DNA from: Acidimicrobiales bacterium
GTDB taxonomy: Bacteria > Actinomycetota > Acidimicrobiia > Acidimicrobiales > Aldehydirespiratoraceae
Length of the DNA: 64,000 nt
Assembly: GCA_033344915.1 (NCBI GenBank)
Contig: JAWPML010000001.1
Span: 3,986,263 to 4,050,262, forward strand
Direction: 5' to 3'
The notes below the pieces were generated by a model. That model had not been told where the DNA came from, ran no database searches, and worked only from the letters and a program-made list of their open reading frames with translations. Each line of letters begins with the position of its first letter. The first letter of the stretch is position 1. Positions 47,097 through 55,270 of the stretch are shown here, one piece after another. Position numbers and translations under genes: made by a program.

Positions 47097-48539
47097 GTGA
47101 CCGAGATCCGCACCCAGCTCGACGATCGTCTGCGCGTCATCGAGACCAAGCTCCTGGAGATGGCCGAGCTCGTCTCGGTGCGGGTCGGCGACGTCACGTC
47201 CGCGATCCTCGAGGGGGATGTCGAGGCGGCCGACCAGCTGGTCCGGGCCGATGACGACATCGACCTGCTGTCGCTCCAGGTCGAGGAGGGCTGTATCGAC
47301 ACGCTCGTGCGCGAGCAGCCCGTCGCCCGCGACCTGCGGTTCGTGGTCGCGGCGATGCACATCAACACCGACATGGAGCGATCCGGTGACCTGGTCACCA
47401 ACATCGCGAAGGCCGTTGGCCGGCTCCAGGGCGCGCACCCCGATGATCACGTCCGCGATCTGGTCGCCCGGATGTCCGCCCAGGCCCAGGTGCTGATGCG
47501 ACGCGCCGCGGAGTCGTTCCGCAGTCGCGACGCGGAGCTGGCGGCGTCGATCGACGAGCTCGACGACGTGCTCGACGACCTGCACTATCGCTACATCCAG
47601 CACGTCATCAGCGACGCCCGCCGCGGTGACCTCGATCCCCAGCAGTCGCTCCAGCTCGCGCTGGTCGGCCGCTTCTACGAGCGCATCGGCGATCACGCGG
47701 AGAACATCGGCGAGCGGGTCCGCTACATCATCGACGGATGGCTGCCGGAGGCGCAGGCGGCCGAGCGGGCCCGGGCCCGGATCGCGAGTGACGAGTTCCG
47801 ACCGACCCGGGGTCTGGCCGTGATCGACTCGGTGGCCGAGGAGCGCCGGATCGACGCCATCCGCCGCGACTTCGTCGCCAACGTGTCGCACGAGCTCAAG
47901 ACGCCGGTGGGCGCCATCTCGCTGCTCGCAGAGACCCTCGCGTCGGAGCAGGACGAGACCGATCGCGATCGCCTCACGGACATGCTGCAACGCGAGGCGA
48001 AGCGCGTCGGCGACATCATCGACGACCTCCTCGAACTCACGCGGCTCGAGGAGACCGAGACGGCGACGAAGAAGATCGACGTGGACGACATCGTGCGCCG
48101 GGCGGTCGACAAGGCCCGCGGTCTCGCCGACGCCCACCGGGTGGAGATCGCCGTGGTCGGCGTGCCGAGCGACCTCGTGGTGCGGGGCGAGCGCCGTCAG
48201 ATCGTCCGCGCCCTCACGAATCTCCTCGACAACGCCGTGCGCTACTCCGATCCCGACTCGCAGATCTCGCTCACGGTCGAGGCGGTCGAGGGCGCCGTGA
48301 CCATCACGGTGCGCGACAGCGGCGTCGGGATCCCGCGGACCGAACTCGAGCGGGTGTTCGAACGCTTCTACCGCGTCGACCGGGCCCGCAGTCGCGAGAC
48401 CGGCGGCACGGGCCTCGGCCTGGCCATCGTGCGCCATGTCGCCCAGAACCACGGGGGCAGGGTGCTCGTCGAGTCCAAGCCCGGCGAGGGGTCGAGCTTC
48501 ACCCTCCAGCTACCGACCGTCGGTGCGGCCTCGCAATGA
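47097..48539 (+). CDS. PhoU-histidine kinase fusion (phosphate sensor)
   Basis: This 480-residue protein is a fusion. Residues 1 to about 215 form a complete PhoU: two repeats with VARDLRFVVAAMHINTDMERSGD and YERIGDHAENIGER, whose acidic residues bind metal in PhoU. Residues from about 245 form a histidine kinase, with the H-box FVANVSHELKTP (His265), the N-box LTNLLDNAVRY, then DSGVGIP and GGTGLGLAIV. No membrane segment or PAS domain was seen, so it should be cytoplasmic and reach the transporter through its PhoU half. The start is GTG at 47097 behind GAGAGGAGA. The response regulator overlaps by 4 bases. By position it replaces both PhoU and PhoR. Confidence 0.95.
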   Translation: MTEIRTQLDDRLRVIETKLLEMAELVSVRVGDVTSAILEGDVEAADQLVRADDDIDLLSLQVEEGCIDTLVREQPVARDLRFVVAAMHINTDMERSGDLVTNIAKAVGRLQGAHPDDHVRDLVARMSAQAQVLMRRAAESFRSRDAELAASIDELDDVLDDLHYRYIQHVISDARRGDLDPQQSLQLALVGRFYERIGDHAENIGERVRYIIDGWLPEAQAAERARARIASDEFRPTRGLAVIDSVAEERRIDAIRRDFVANVSHELKTPVGAISLLAETLASEQDETDRDRLTDMLQREAKRVGDIIDDLLELTRLEETETATKKIDVDDIVRRAVDKARGLADAHRVEIAVVGVPSDLVVRGERRQIVRALTNLLDNAVRYSDPDSQISLTVEAVEGAVTITVRDSGVGIPRTELERVFERFYRVDRARSRETGGTGLGLAIVRHVAQNHGGRVLVESKPGEGSSFTLQLPTVGAASQ

Positions 48540-49231
48540 CCGCGAATGTCAGCGTGCTCGTCGTCGACGACGAGCCGGCCTTTCGCGAGGGGCTCCGCCA
48601 GGCGCTGAAGCAGGAGGGCTTCATCGTCCACCTCGCCGCCGACGGCGAGGAGGCGCTGGAGGTCTGGCGTGCGTACAAGCCGGACGTCGTTCTGCTGGAC
48701 GTGATGCTCCCGCGGATGTCGGGGATCGACGTCTGTCGCGCGATCCGTGCCGTCGACGAGACACCGGTGATCATGGTGTCGGCCCGCAACGAGGAGATCG
48801 ACGCGGTCGTCGCCCTCGAGGTCGGCGCCGACGACTATGTCGCCAAGCCCTATCGGGTACGCGAGCTGGTCGCTCGGATGCGCACCGTGCTGCGGCGAGC
48901 CTCCGTGGCGGCACCCGCCAGCGAAGAGGACACCGTGCTGGAGGCGGCCGGCGTCCGGCTCGACCGGGAGCGGCACGAGGTCACCCGTGACGGCGAACTC
49001 GTCCAGCTGCCGCTCAAGGAGTTCGACCTGCTCGCGCTCCTCATGGAGAACCAGGGCCTCGTGGTGACCCGCCAGACGCTCATCGACCGGGTCTGGGGCT
49101 ACGACTATGTCGGCGACACCAAGACCCTCGACGTCCACATCAAACGCCTCCGAGCCAAGATCGAACCCGACCCCGAACACCCCGCCGTGATCGTCACCAT
49201 CCGCGGCCTCGGCTACAAACTCGCCGGCTAG
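48536..49231 (+). CDS. OmpR/PhoB-family response regulator (PhoP/RegX3-like)
   Basis: This 231-residue regulator has a receiver domain with acidic Asp11-Asp12, phospho-acceptor Asp55 in VLLDVMLP and the conserved Lys in DDYVAKPY. The C-terminal winged helix ends TLDVHIKRLRAKIEP and IRGLGYKL, typical of PhoB/RegX3. It is coupled to the PhoU-kinase gene. It probably binds the GTTCACC PHO boxes at both pstS promoters. Confidence 0.95.
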   Translation: MTANVSVLVVDDEPAFREGLRQALKQEGFIVHLAADGEEALEVWRAYKPDVVLLDVMLPRMSGIDVCRAIRAVDETPVIMVSARNEEIDAVVALEVGADDYVAKPYRVRELVARMRTVLRRASVAAPASEEDTVLEAAGVRLDRERHEVTRDGELVQLPLKEFDLLALLMENQGLVVTRQTLIDRVWGYDYVGDTKTLDVHIKRLRAKIEPDPEHPAVIVTIRGLGYKLAG

Positions 49232-49242
49232 CCGCTTCACCT

Positions 49243-49254
49243 GGGGTCTGACCC
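49243..49254. repeat. GGGGTC palindrome copy 3
   Basis: GGGGTCTGACCC lies 11 bases after the response regulator stop, in a context (TAGCCGC before, GCTTCA after) shared with copy 2. Confidence 0.65.
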
Positions 49255-49273
49255 GCGCTTCACCTTCGGCCGG

Positions 49274-49534
49274 TCAGTTCTGCTGGAGGAAGATTTCGTT
49301 CCAGAGCTCGGCGAACGCGTCGGTCTCACCCCGGAGTCGTAGCCAGACGATCGCGAAGACGAGCGTGCCGATCGCCAGTCCGACGGCGCCGGGCCCCGGA
49401 TCCGGCAGACCCCGCCGACGCAGGCGGACGATCCACACGATCGAGCAGGCCAGGGCGGCGAACACGAGCGCCACCAGGATCGGCGCGGCGCTTCCCATCC
49501 GCTCGTCCCACTCGCTGAGATGGTCGGCCAGCAC
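49274..49534 (-). CDS. small two-TM membrane protein of unknown function
   Basis: This 86-residue protein (GTG start at 49534; an ATG at 49498 would give 74 residues) has two membrane segments, near residues 15-35 and 50-68, separated by a basic loop (RLRRRGLPDPGPG), and a short acidic tail. No family is recognised. It is divergent from the pcrA gene, with a 63-base gap. The TM pair and codon pattern make it a likely real gene. Confidence 0.6.
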   Translation of the reverse strand: MLADHLSEWDERMGSAAPILVALVFAALACSIVWIVRLRRRGLPDPGPGAVGLAIGTLVFAIVWLRLRGETDAFAELWNEIFLQQN

Positions 49535-49585
49535 GTCTGTGATCCTCGCGCAGTCGGGGCGGCCCTCGCTGTCAGCCCCCCTCGC

Positions 49586-49591
49586 TAGGGT
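49586..49591 (+). promoter_or_regulatory. -10 box of pcrA, leaderless
   Basis: TAGGGT ends 6 bases before the GTG at 49598. Confidence 0.55.
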
Positions 49592-49597
49592 GAGCCG

Positions 49598-52549
49598 GTG
49601 CCCGACTCGCCCCTCCTCGACGGCCTCAATCCCGCCCAGTTCGACGCCGTCATCCACAAGGGCGGGCCGCTTCTCGTCGTCGCCGGTGCGGGCTCGGGCA
49701 AGACCCGCGTTCTGACCCATCGCATCGCGCACCTCATGGAAGAGGGGATGTCACCGTTCGAGATCCTCGCCATCACCTTCACCAACAAGGCCGCCGGCGA
49801 GATGAAGGAGCGGGTCGGCGGGCTCGTCGGACCGGTGGCGCAGAAGATGTGGGTGTCCACCTTCCACTCGGCCTGCGTGCGGATCCTTCGCCGCGACGTC
49901 GAACGTCTCGGCTTCCCGTCGCGCTTCTCGATCTACGACCAGGCCGATGCGGTGCGCCTCACCGGCTACGTGATCCGCGATCTCAACCTCGATCCGAAGC
50001 GGTTCCCGCCCCGCTCGGTCCACGGCGCCATCTCGGCGGCGAAGAACGACAACATCGGCGCCGAGCAGTATGCGGAGGACGTCCAGCAGATCTTCGAGCG
50101 CAAGATCGCCGACGTCTACTTCGAGTACCAGAAGCGGCTGCTCACGGCCGGCGCGATGGATTTCGACGACCTGCTGCAACGCACCGTCGAGCTCTTCCGG
50201 GCCCACCCGGACGTGCTCGACGGCTGGCGACGCCGCTTCGGCCACGTCCTCGTCGACGAGTACCAGGACACCAACCCCGTCCAGAACGATCTCGTGCTGA
50301 TGCTCGCCGAGGAGCACCGCCAGGTCACCGTCGTGGGCGACAGCGACCAGTGCCTCCCCCCTGGCACCCTCGTGTCCACCCCGGCGGGCGACCGGGCGAT
50401 CGAGACGTTGGTCGAGGGTGACCTCGTCCTCGGGACCGGCGGCGGAGCCGACCTCGTCGCTCGACCGATCTCCCACGTGCACCGGTCGATCCACGCCGGT
50501 CGGCGTTACCGGATCCATGCGGGCGAGCACGTGATCGAGGGCACACCGCACCACATCATCCCGGCCCGACTCGGTGGCTACACGCCTGGCGCCTGGCTCC
50601 TCTGGGACTCGGTTCTCGGCTACCGCGTGGGCGAGTCCGTGCCGGTCGGCGCGAAGGCGTGGTCGATACCGCGGGAGGTCGTGGACGTCCCCGCGGGGAC
50701 GTTGTTCGAGACGCTCGATCTCCATCCCGACTTCCCGCACGTCCGTCATGATTCGGCGGTCGAGCTCGCGATGTTCGAGGTCGACGGACGCCACCGCGTC
50801 GGTGAGATGGCCTTCACCTCCTACCGCGAAGCGACTTCGGCCGCCCGGCTCGTCGCCGGGGATAGCGGTCTCGAGATCGCTCGGCGGGCGGTGATCGATG
50901 GCGACGTTCATCCGTTCCAACCGCTGTCACACATCCGGCCCGGTATGACCGTCAAGGTCGTCGGTCCGGCTGGCTTGGTCGACGCGGCTGTGGATCGGGT
51001 CGAGATCGTCGAGACCGACGGGCCGGTCTACGACCTCGAAGTGGACGACATCCACACCTACGTGGCCGGCGGCGTGCTCGTGCACAACAGCGTCTATGGC
51101 TTTCGCGGCGCCGACATCCGCAACATCCTCGAGTTCGAGGACGCCTTCCCCGACGCGACGGTCGTCGTTCTCGAGCAGAACTATCGTTCGACCCAGTCGA
51201 TCCTCGATGCGGCGAACGCGGTCATCGCGAAGAACGTGGGCCGCAAGCCGAAGGACCTGTGGACCGACCAGGGCCCCGGCGACAAGATCGTGCGCTACCA
51301 CGCGGACGACGAATCCGACGAGGCCCAGTACGTCGCCAACGAGATCGCCCGGCTCCACGACCAGGAGCACATGCGCTACGACGAGATGGCGGTCTTCTAC
51401 CGGACCAACAGCCAGTCCCGCGTGCTCGAGGAGTTCCTGCTCCGGGTCGGGATCCCCTACAAGGTCGTCGGCGGCACCCGCTTCTACGACCGCCGCGAGA
51501 TCAAGGATGCGATCGCCTACCTGCGAGCGATCGTGAACCCCACCGACGAGGTGTCGGTCAAGCGGGTGATCAACACCCCCAAGCGCGGCGTCGGCGACTC
51601 GTCGATCGGCAAGCTCGACGCGTGGGCCACCCGCACCGGCGAGTCGTTCGACCAGGCGGTGGTGCGCTTCGACGAGGCCGGCGTGTCCGGCCGCGCCGCC
51701 ACCGGCATCGAGAAGTTCCTCGTGCTGACCACCGAGATCCGCAAGCTCGATGCGAGTCCGGCGACCATCATCGAGGAGGCGCTCGATCGCTCCGGCTATC
51801 TCGAGGAACTCCAGGCCGAACGCTCGGTCGAGGCCGAAGGAAGGCTCGAGAACCTGTCGGAGCTGGTCGGCATGGCCCGCGAGTACGAGACGGTCGACGA
51901 GTTCCTCGAGCAGATCTCGCTGGTCAGCGACACCGATGATCTCGACGAAGCGGAGTCCACCGTCACCCTGATGACCCTCCACTCGGCGAAGGGGCTCGAG
52001 TACCCGGTCGTGTTCATCATCGGGATGGAGGACGGCGTGTTCCCCCACATCCGCGCCCTCGGCGAGCCCCACGAGCTCGAGGAAGAACGCCGCCTCGCCT
52101 ACGTCGGCATCACCCGGGCGATGCAGAGGCTGCACCTGACGAGCGCGTGGAGCCGCATGCTCCACGGCACCACGCAGTACAACCCGCCGAGCCGGTTCCT
52201 CGACGAGATCCCGGCCGAGTTGGTCGAGGAGGTCGGTGGTGCCCGCATGCTGCGCAGTCGCAAGGAGCGCAGCTCCTACGGAGGCGGACACGGCGGCGAC
52301 CGTCAGCGCGTCGGGGCGAGCCGTGAACACATCGTGGAGCAGGCGATCTCCGCGGGGGCCGGGCCCACCCCGTCGGGGGCCGACACGATGGGGCTGCGCA
52401 TCGGCGACGACGTGCGCCACTCCCAGTGGGGCGAGGGCGTCATCATCGACATCGAGGGCAGCGGCGACAAGGCCGAGGCGAGCGTGCACTTCCCGTCGGT
52501 CGGGGAGAAGCGGCTCCTGCTCAGCTGGGCGCCCCTCGAGAAGATCTGA
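49598..52549 (+). CDS. pcrA: ATP-dependent DNA helicase PcrA/UvrD with intein
   Basis: This superfamily 1A helicase (983 residues before splicing, 737 after) unwinds DNA 3'-5' in repair and replication restart. Motif I is AGAGSGKTRVLTHRIA, motif Ia TFTNKAAGEMKERV, motif II VLVDEYQDTN, motif IV EQNYRSTQSILDAAN, motif V LMTLHSAKGLEYPVVFI and motif VI EEERRLAYVGITRA. Motif III is split: VVGDSDQ, then a 246-residue intein, then SVYGFRGAD. The C-terminal 65 residues hold a Tudor-like HSQWGEGVII segment typical of PcrA. The start is GTG at 49598, apparently leaderless. Confidence 0.96.
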   Translation: MPDSPLLDGLNPAQFDAVIHKGGPLLVVAGAGSGKTRVLTHRIAHLMEEGMSPFEILAITFTNKAAGEMKERVGGLVGPVAQKMWVSTFHSACVRILRRDVERLGFPSRFSIYDQADAVRLTGYVIRDLNLDPKRFPPRSVHGAISAAKNDNIGAEQYAEDVQQIFERKIADVYFEYQKRLLTAGAMDFDDLLQRTVELFRAHPDVLDGWRRRFGHVLVDEYQDTNPVQNDLVLMLAEEHRQVTVVGDSDQCLPPGTLVSTPAGDRAIETLVEGDLVLGTGGGADLVARPISHVHRSIHAGRRYRIHAGEHVIEGTPHHIIPARLGGYTPGAWLLWDSVLGYRVGESVPVGAKAWSIPREVVDVPAGTLFETLDLHPDFPHVRHDSAVELAMFEVDGRHRVGEMAFTSYREATSAARLVAGDSGLEIARRAVIDGDVHPFQPLSHIRPGMTVKVVGPAGLVDAAVDRVEIVETDGPVYDLEVDDIHTYVAGGVLVHNSVYGFRGADIRNILEFEDAFPDATVVVLEQNYRSTQSILDAANAVIAKNVGRKPKDLWTDQGPGDKIVRYHADDESDEAQYVANEIARLHDQEHMRYDEMAVFYRTNSQSRVLEEFLLRVGIPYKVVGGTRFYDRREIKDAIAYLRAIVNPTDEVSVKRVINTPKRGVGDSSIGKLDAWATRTGESFDQAVVRFDEAGVSGRAATGIEKFLVLTTEIRKLDASPATIIEEALDRSGYLEELQAERSVEAEGRLENLSELVGMAREYETVDEFLEQISLVSDTDDLDEAESTVTLMTLHSAKGLEYPVVFIIGMEDGVFPHIRALGEPHELEEERRLAYVGITRAMQRLHLTSAWSRMLHGTTQYNPPSRFLDEIPAELVEEVGGARMLRSRKERSSYGGGHGGDRQRVGASREHIVEQAISAGAGPTPSGADTMGLRIGDDVRHSQWGEGVIIDIEGSGDKAEASVHFPSVGEKRLLLSWAPLEKI
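50351..51088 (+). other. mini-intein in PcrA motif III
   Basis: The intein covers residues 252-497 (246 residues). Block A is CLPPGTLVSTPAGDRAIETL with Cys1. Block B has the TPxH motif in EGTPHHIIPARL. The C-terminal blocks are VYDLEVDDIHTYVAGGVLVHN, ending His-Asn, followed by Ser+1. All splicing residues are present, so protein splicing is expected. No LAGLIDADG endonuclease motif was seen. The insertion splits the helicase motif GDSDQ-SVYGFRGAD. Confidence 0.93.
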
Positions 52550-52630
52550 CCCACCCGGCTCGGCGAGTTCGGGACGTGGGACTTTTGGCCCAGATCCGTT
52601 GATGCCGAAGGCCATCGGCCGACACGAGAG

Positions 52631-52642
52631 GTGACATGTCAC
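52631..52642. promoter_or_regulatory. 12-bp palindrome upstream of the Tat-protein gene
   Basis: GTGACATGTCAC is a perfect palindrome 26 bases before the ATG at 52668. It could be an operator. Confidence 0.35.
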
Positions 52643-52667
52643 TTGTTCCCGAGCGCGGCGCGCTTCG

Positions 52668-53435
52668 ATGACGGACGTCCGCGTGCCGTCTGCTCCGACG
52701 ACGATGGGTCGTCGCACGTTCCTCGGCCGGACGGCCGCGGTCGGCGTGGCGACCTGGGCCGTACCGACGGTGCTCTCCACGGACCCGGTGGCCGCGGCGA
52801 CCGGCTCCTGCTCGGGCGTGTCCGTCTACGAGTTCACGTCCGGACTCGAGGGGTGGACCATCGACAACTCGTGGGGCTCCGGCGTCGACGGCCTGTGGAA
52901 CCACAACACCGAGGCGAGCCGCGACGGCGGGTCGCTCCACTACGGTCGCGGCACGAACGGCAACTTCGAGACGGGCTCGAGCCGCAACAGCGGACGGGTG
53001 CTGTCCCCCGAGTTCGAGATCCCCTCGTCGGGGACCACCGAGGTCCGCTTCACGGTGTGGCGTGAGGTCGAGACGCAGGACGACGGCTACGACCGCCTCC
53101 GCCTGCGGATGGTCGGGCCACCGAACTCCACGCTCTATTCGGTCTCGTCGATCGGCAACACCTCGGGGTTCGAGCTCCACACCATCTCGCTGCCCGGCGG
53201 TGCGCGCGGCCGCACCGTGCAGTTCCAGTTCGACTTCGACACCCGTGACGGTCTCTACAACGACCACGAAGGCATCTACATCGGTCGCTTCGAGGTCGAC
53301 GCCTGCCCGCCGCCGGGCGCGGGCGCATCCTTCGCCCCGCTCGCTGCGTCCCGCTTCAGCGCGTCGGCGTCCTCCGCGTCCTCCGCGTCCTCCGAGGATG
53401 CCGAGGCGGACGCGCCGCCTCCCCCGCGCCGCTGA
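52668..53435 (+). CDS. Tat-secreted protein of unknown function
   Basis: This 255-residue protein has a twin-arginine signal (GRRTFLGRTAAVGVATWAV, then cleavage near AAA around residue 44). The mature domain starts SCSGVSVYEFTSGLEGWTID and looks like a beta-sandwich (carbohydrate-binding or adhesion type, with Gly, Asn and Trp-rich strands and VRFTVWREVE). The last 30 residues are a Ser/Ala run, then acidic, then PPPPRR. It is convergent with the next gene with no gap. Confidence 0.75.
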   Translation: MTDVRVPSAPTTMGRRTFLGRTAAVGVATWAVPTVLSTDPVAAATGSCSGVSVYEFTSGLEGWTIDNSWGSGVDGLWNHNTEASRDGGSLHYGRGTNGNFETGSSRNSGRVLSPEFEIPSSGTTEVRFTVWREVETQDDGYDRLRLRMVGPPNSTLYSVSSIGNTSGFELHTISLPGGARGRTVQFQFDFDTRDGLYNDHEGIYIGRFEVDACPPPGAGASFAPLAASRFSASASSASSASSEDAEADAPPPPRR

Positions 53436-54002
53436 TCACTCGTCGGCGCAGCTGAGATCCGGACCCTCGGGTGCGGGATCGTCGTCCCCGTCACCCACTG
53501 CGGCGGCGACCTCCTCGGCCGTCTCGTTGAGGAACACGATCACCTTGTCGTCGATCACCTCGACCGGATAGCGGACCAGGCCGCACCCCAGCTCGTCGAA
53601 CGTCACGTCGTCGCAGACCCGGTCGGTGCTCGAGACCATCGAGAACGTTGCGGTCGCCGGATCCCACACGACCGAGCAGTCGCGCGGGTCGCCGACCCGC
53701 CGGGCGGAGAACGCGAGCCAGCCGACGTCGGGGTCGTCGCCGACGTGCTGGACGTAGAGGTCGCGCTGGCCGCTGCTCCCCGCGTCGGCGTAGAGGATCG
53801 GCCCCCGGGCATCGATCTCCTCGGCCTGACGCGTGGTGAAGCCGGCATCGAACTGCGCATCGCCGAGCTGGATCTGCACGTCCCCGCTGCTGCGGGCGAC
53901 CCACAGGACCATGCCGCCGAGCACGAGCGCGATGATGACGCCCGTCAGCCCGACGAGAATGGCGCTGCGAGCATTGATCTGCGGTCCGCGGGCGACGGGC
54001 AT
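53436..54002 (-). CDS. membrane-anchored protein, possibly with a degenerate Rieske-like fold
   Basis: This 188-residue protein has one membrane segment (about 15-35) and an external domain. The core DCSVVWDPATATFSMV, then VCDDVTFDELGCGLVRYPVEV, resembles the order of a Rieske domain but lacks the Cys-His pairs that bind the [2Fe-2S] cluster, so no cluster is expected. The C terminus is acidic. It is divergent from sucC. Function is not known. Confidence 0.7.
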   Translation of the reverse strand: MPVARGPQINARSAILVGLTGVIIALVLGGMVLWVARSSGDVQIQLGDAQFDAGFTTRQAEEIDARGPILYADAGSSGQRDLYVQHVGDDPDVGWLAFSARRVGDPRDCSVVWDPATATFSMVSSTDRVCDDVTFDELGCGLVRYPVEVIDDKVIVFLNETAEEVAAAVGDGDDDPAPEGPDLSCADE

Positions 54003-54042
54003 GAGCTCCTCGGCGAATGTGGAGGGGGTGCAGGGACCCGCC

Positions 54043-54048
54043 TAGTAT
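54043..54048 (+). promoter_or_regulatory. -10 box of the sucCD operon
   Basis: TAGTAT lies 68 bases before the sucC start; a possible -35 box is TGTGGA 18 bases upstream. The transcript would begin at about 54055. Confidence 0.45.
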
Positions 54049-54055
54049 CGCCCGA

Positions 54056-54094
54056 GTGCCGCCGTGGGGCCGCTTCGGCCGGTGCGGCACTTTT
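54056..54094 (+). terminator. hairpin plus U-tract in the sucC leader (attenuator candidate)
   Basis: GTGCCGC (54056-54062) pairs with GCGGCAC (54084-54090), and inside it GGCCG-CTT-CGGCC forms a second stem. TTTT follows directly (54091-54094). It lies at the very 5' end of the expected sucCD transcript. Confidence 0.55.
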
Positions 54095-54116
54095 CGCGTC
54101 TTATCAGGAGGATCCG

Positions 54117-55256
54117 GTGGATCTATTCGAGCACCAGGGCAAAGAGTTCTTCGCCCAGTACGGCATGCCGGTCAGTCCCGGCGAGGCGGCGTTCAGCGTC
54201 GACGAGGCGGTCGCGGCCGCGGAACGGCTGGGCACGCCCGTGATGGTGAAGGCCCAGGTCCACACCGGTGGTCGCGGCAAGGCCGGGGGTGTGAAGTTCG
54301 CCGGCGACATCGATGCCGTCCGCGAGCATGCGGGCAACATCCTCGGGCTCGACATCAACGGTCACATCGTGCAGCGCCTCTGGATCGAGAAGGCCAGCGA
54401 CATCGCCGAGGAGTACTACGCCTCGTTCACGCTCGACCGCTCGGCCAAGAAGCACCTCGGCATGCTGTCGAAGGAAGGCGGCGTCGAGATCGAGACGGTC
54501 GCGGAGGAGAACCCGGACGCGATCGCGAAAGTCTGGATCGATCCGGTGGACGGGCTGGACGAGGACGTCACCCGCGCCTGGGTCGCGGCCGCGAACCTGC
54601 CGGACGCCGCGGTCGAGGGCACCGTCGACATCCTCCAGAAGCTCTACACCGCCTACACGGAGGGCGACGCCGATCTGGTCGAGATCAACCCGCTCATCCT
54701 CACGCCGGAGGGCAAGGTGCACGTGCTCGACGCCAAGGTGACCCTCGACGGCAACAGCGAGTTCCGCCACGAGGACTACGCCCAGTACGACGAGACCCAG
54801 CCCCGCGACGAGCGCGAGGAGGCAGCCCACGCGAAGGGTCTGCAGTACGTCGGGCTCGAGGGCTCGGTCGGCGTCATCGCCAACGGCGCCGGCCTCGCCA
54901 TGAGCACGGTCGACGTGGTGAACCAGGTCGGCGGCAGCCCAGCCAACTTCCTCGACATCGGCGGCGGCGCGAACGCCGACGTGATGGCGGGCGCCCTCGA
55001 GGTGATCAACAACGATCCGGCCGTGAAGTCGATCTTCATCAACATCTTCGGCGGGATCACCCGCGGCGAAGAGGTGGCGAACGGCATCATCGAGGCGATG
55101 AACCGGGTCGCCATCGACTCGCCGATCGTGATCCGACTCGACGGGACGAACGCCGACGAAGGTCGGGCGATCCTCGCCCCGAACCTCGACGACAAGCTGA
55201 TGATGGAAGAGACGATGTTGGACGCGGCCCGCAAAGCCGTCGAATTGGCGAGCTGA
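54117..55256 (+). CDS. sucC: succinyl-CoA synthetase beta subunit (ADP-forming)
   Basis: SucC (379 residues) binds the nucleotide and, with SucD, makes ATP or GTP from succinyl-CoA. The start MDLFEHQGKEFFAQYGMP, GRGKAGGVKFA and NIFGGITRGEEVANGI are family motifs. The GTG at 54117 follows AGGAGGA at good distance. The long upstream in-frame ORF has no support. Confidence 0.96.
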   Translation: MDLFEHQGKEFFAQYGMPVSPGEAAFSVDEAVAAAERLGTPVMVKAQVHTGGRGKAGGVKFAGDIDAVREHAGNILGLDINGHIVQRLWIEKASDIAEEYYASFTLDRSAKKHLGMLSKEGGVEIETVAEENPDAIAKVWIDPVDGLDEDVTRAWVAAANLPDAAVEGTVDILQKLYTAYTEGDADLVEINPLILTPEGKVHVLDAKVTLDGNSEFRHEDYAQYDETQPRDEREEAAHAKGLQYVGLEGSVGVIANGAGLAMSTVDVVNQVGGSPANFLDIGGGANADVMAGALEVINNDPAVKSIFINIFGGITRGEEVANGIIEAMNRVAIDSPIVIRLDGTNADEGRAILAPNLDDKLMMEETMLDAARKAVELAS

Positions 55257-55270
55257 AGGACCAGACGAAC

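Noticed and set aside
50351-51088. Inserted element or frameshift in pcrA
   Set aside because: The frame is continuous and the insert has all intein splicing blocks and boundary residues, so an intein explains it.
53745-54116. In-frame extension of sucC upstream
   Set aside because: It runs through the divergent gene and its promoter. The GTG at 54117 has a good ribosome binding site and the family N terminus.
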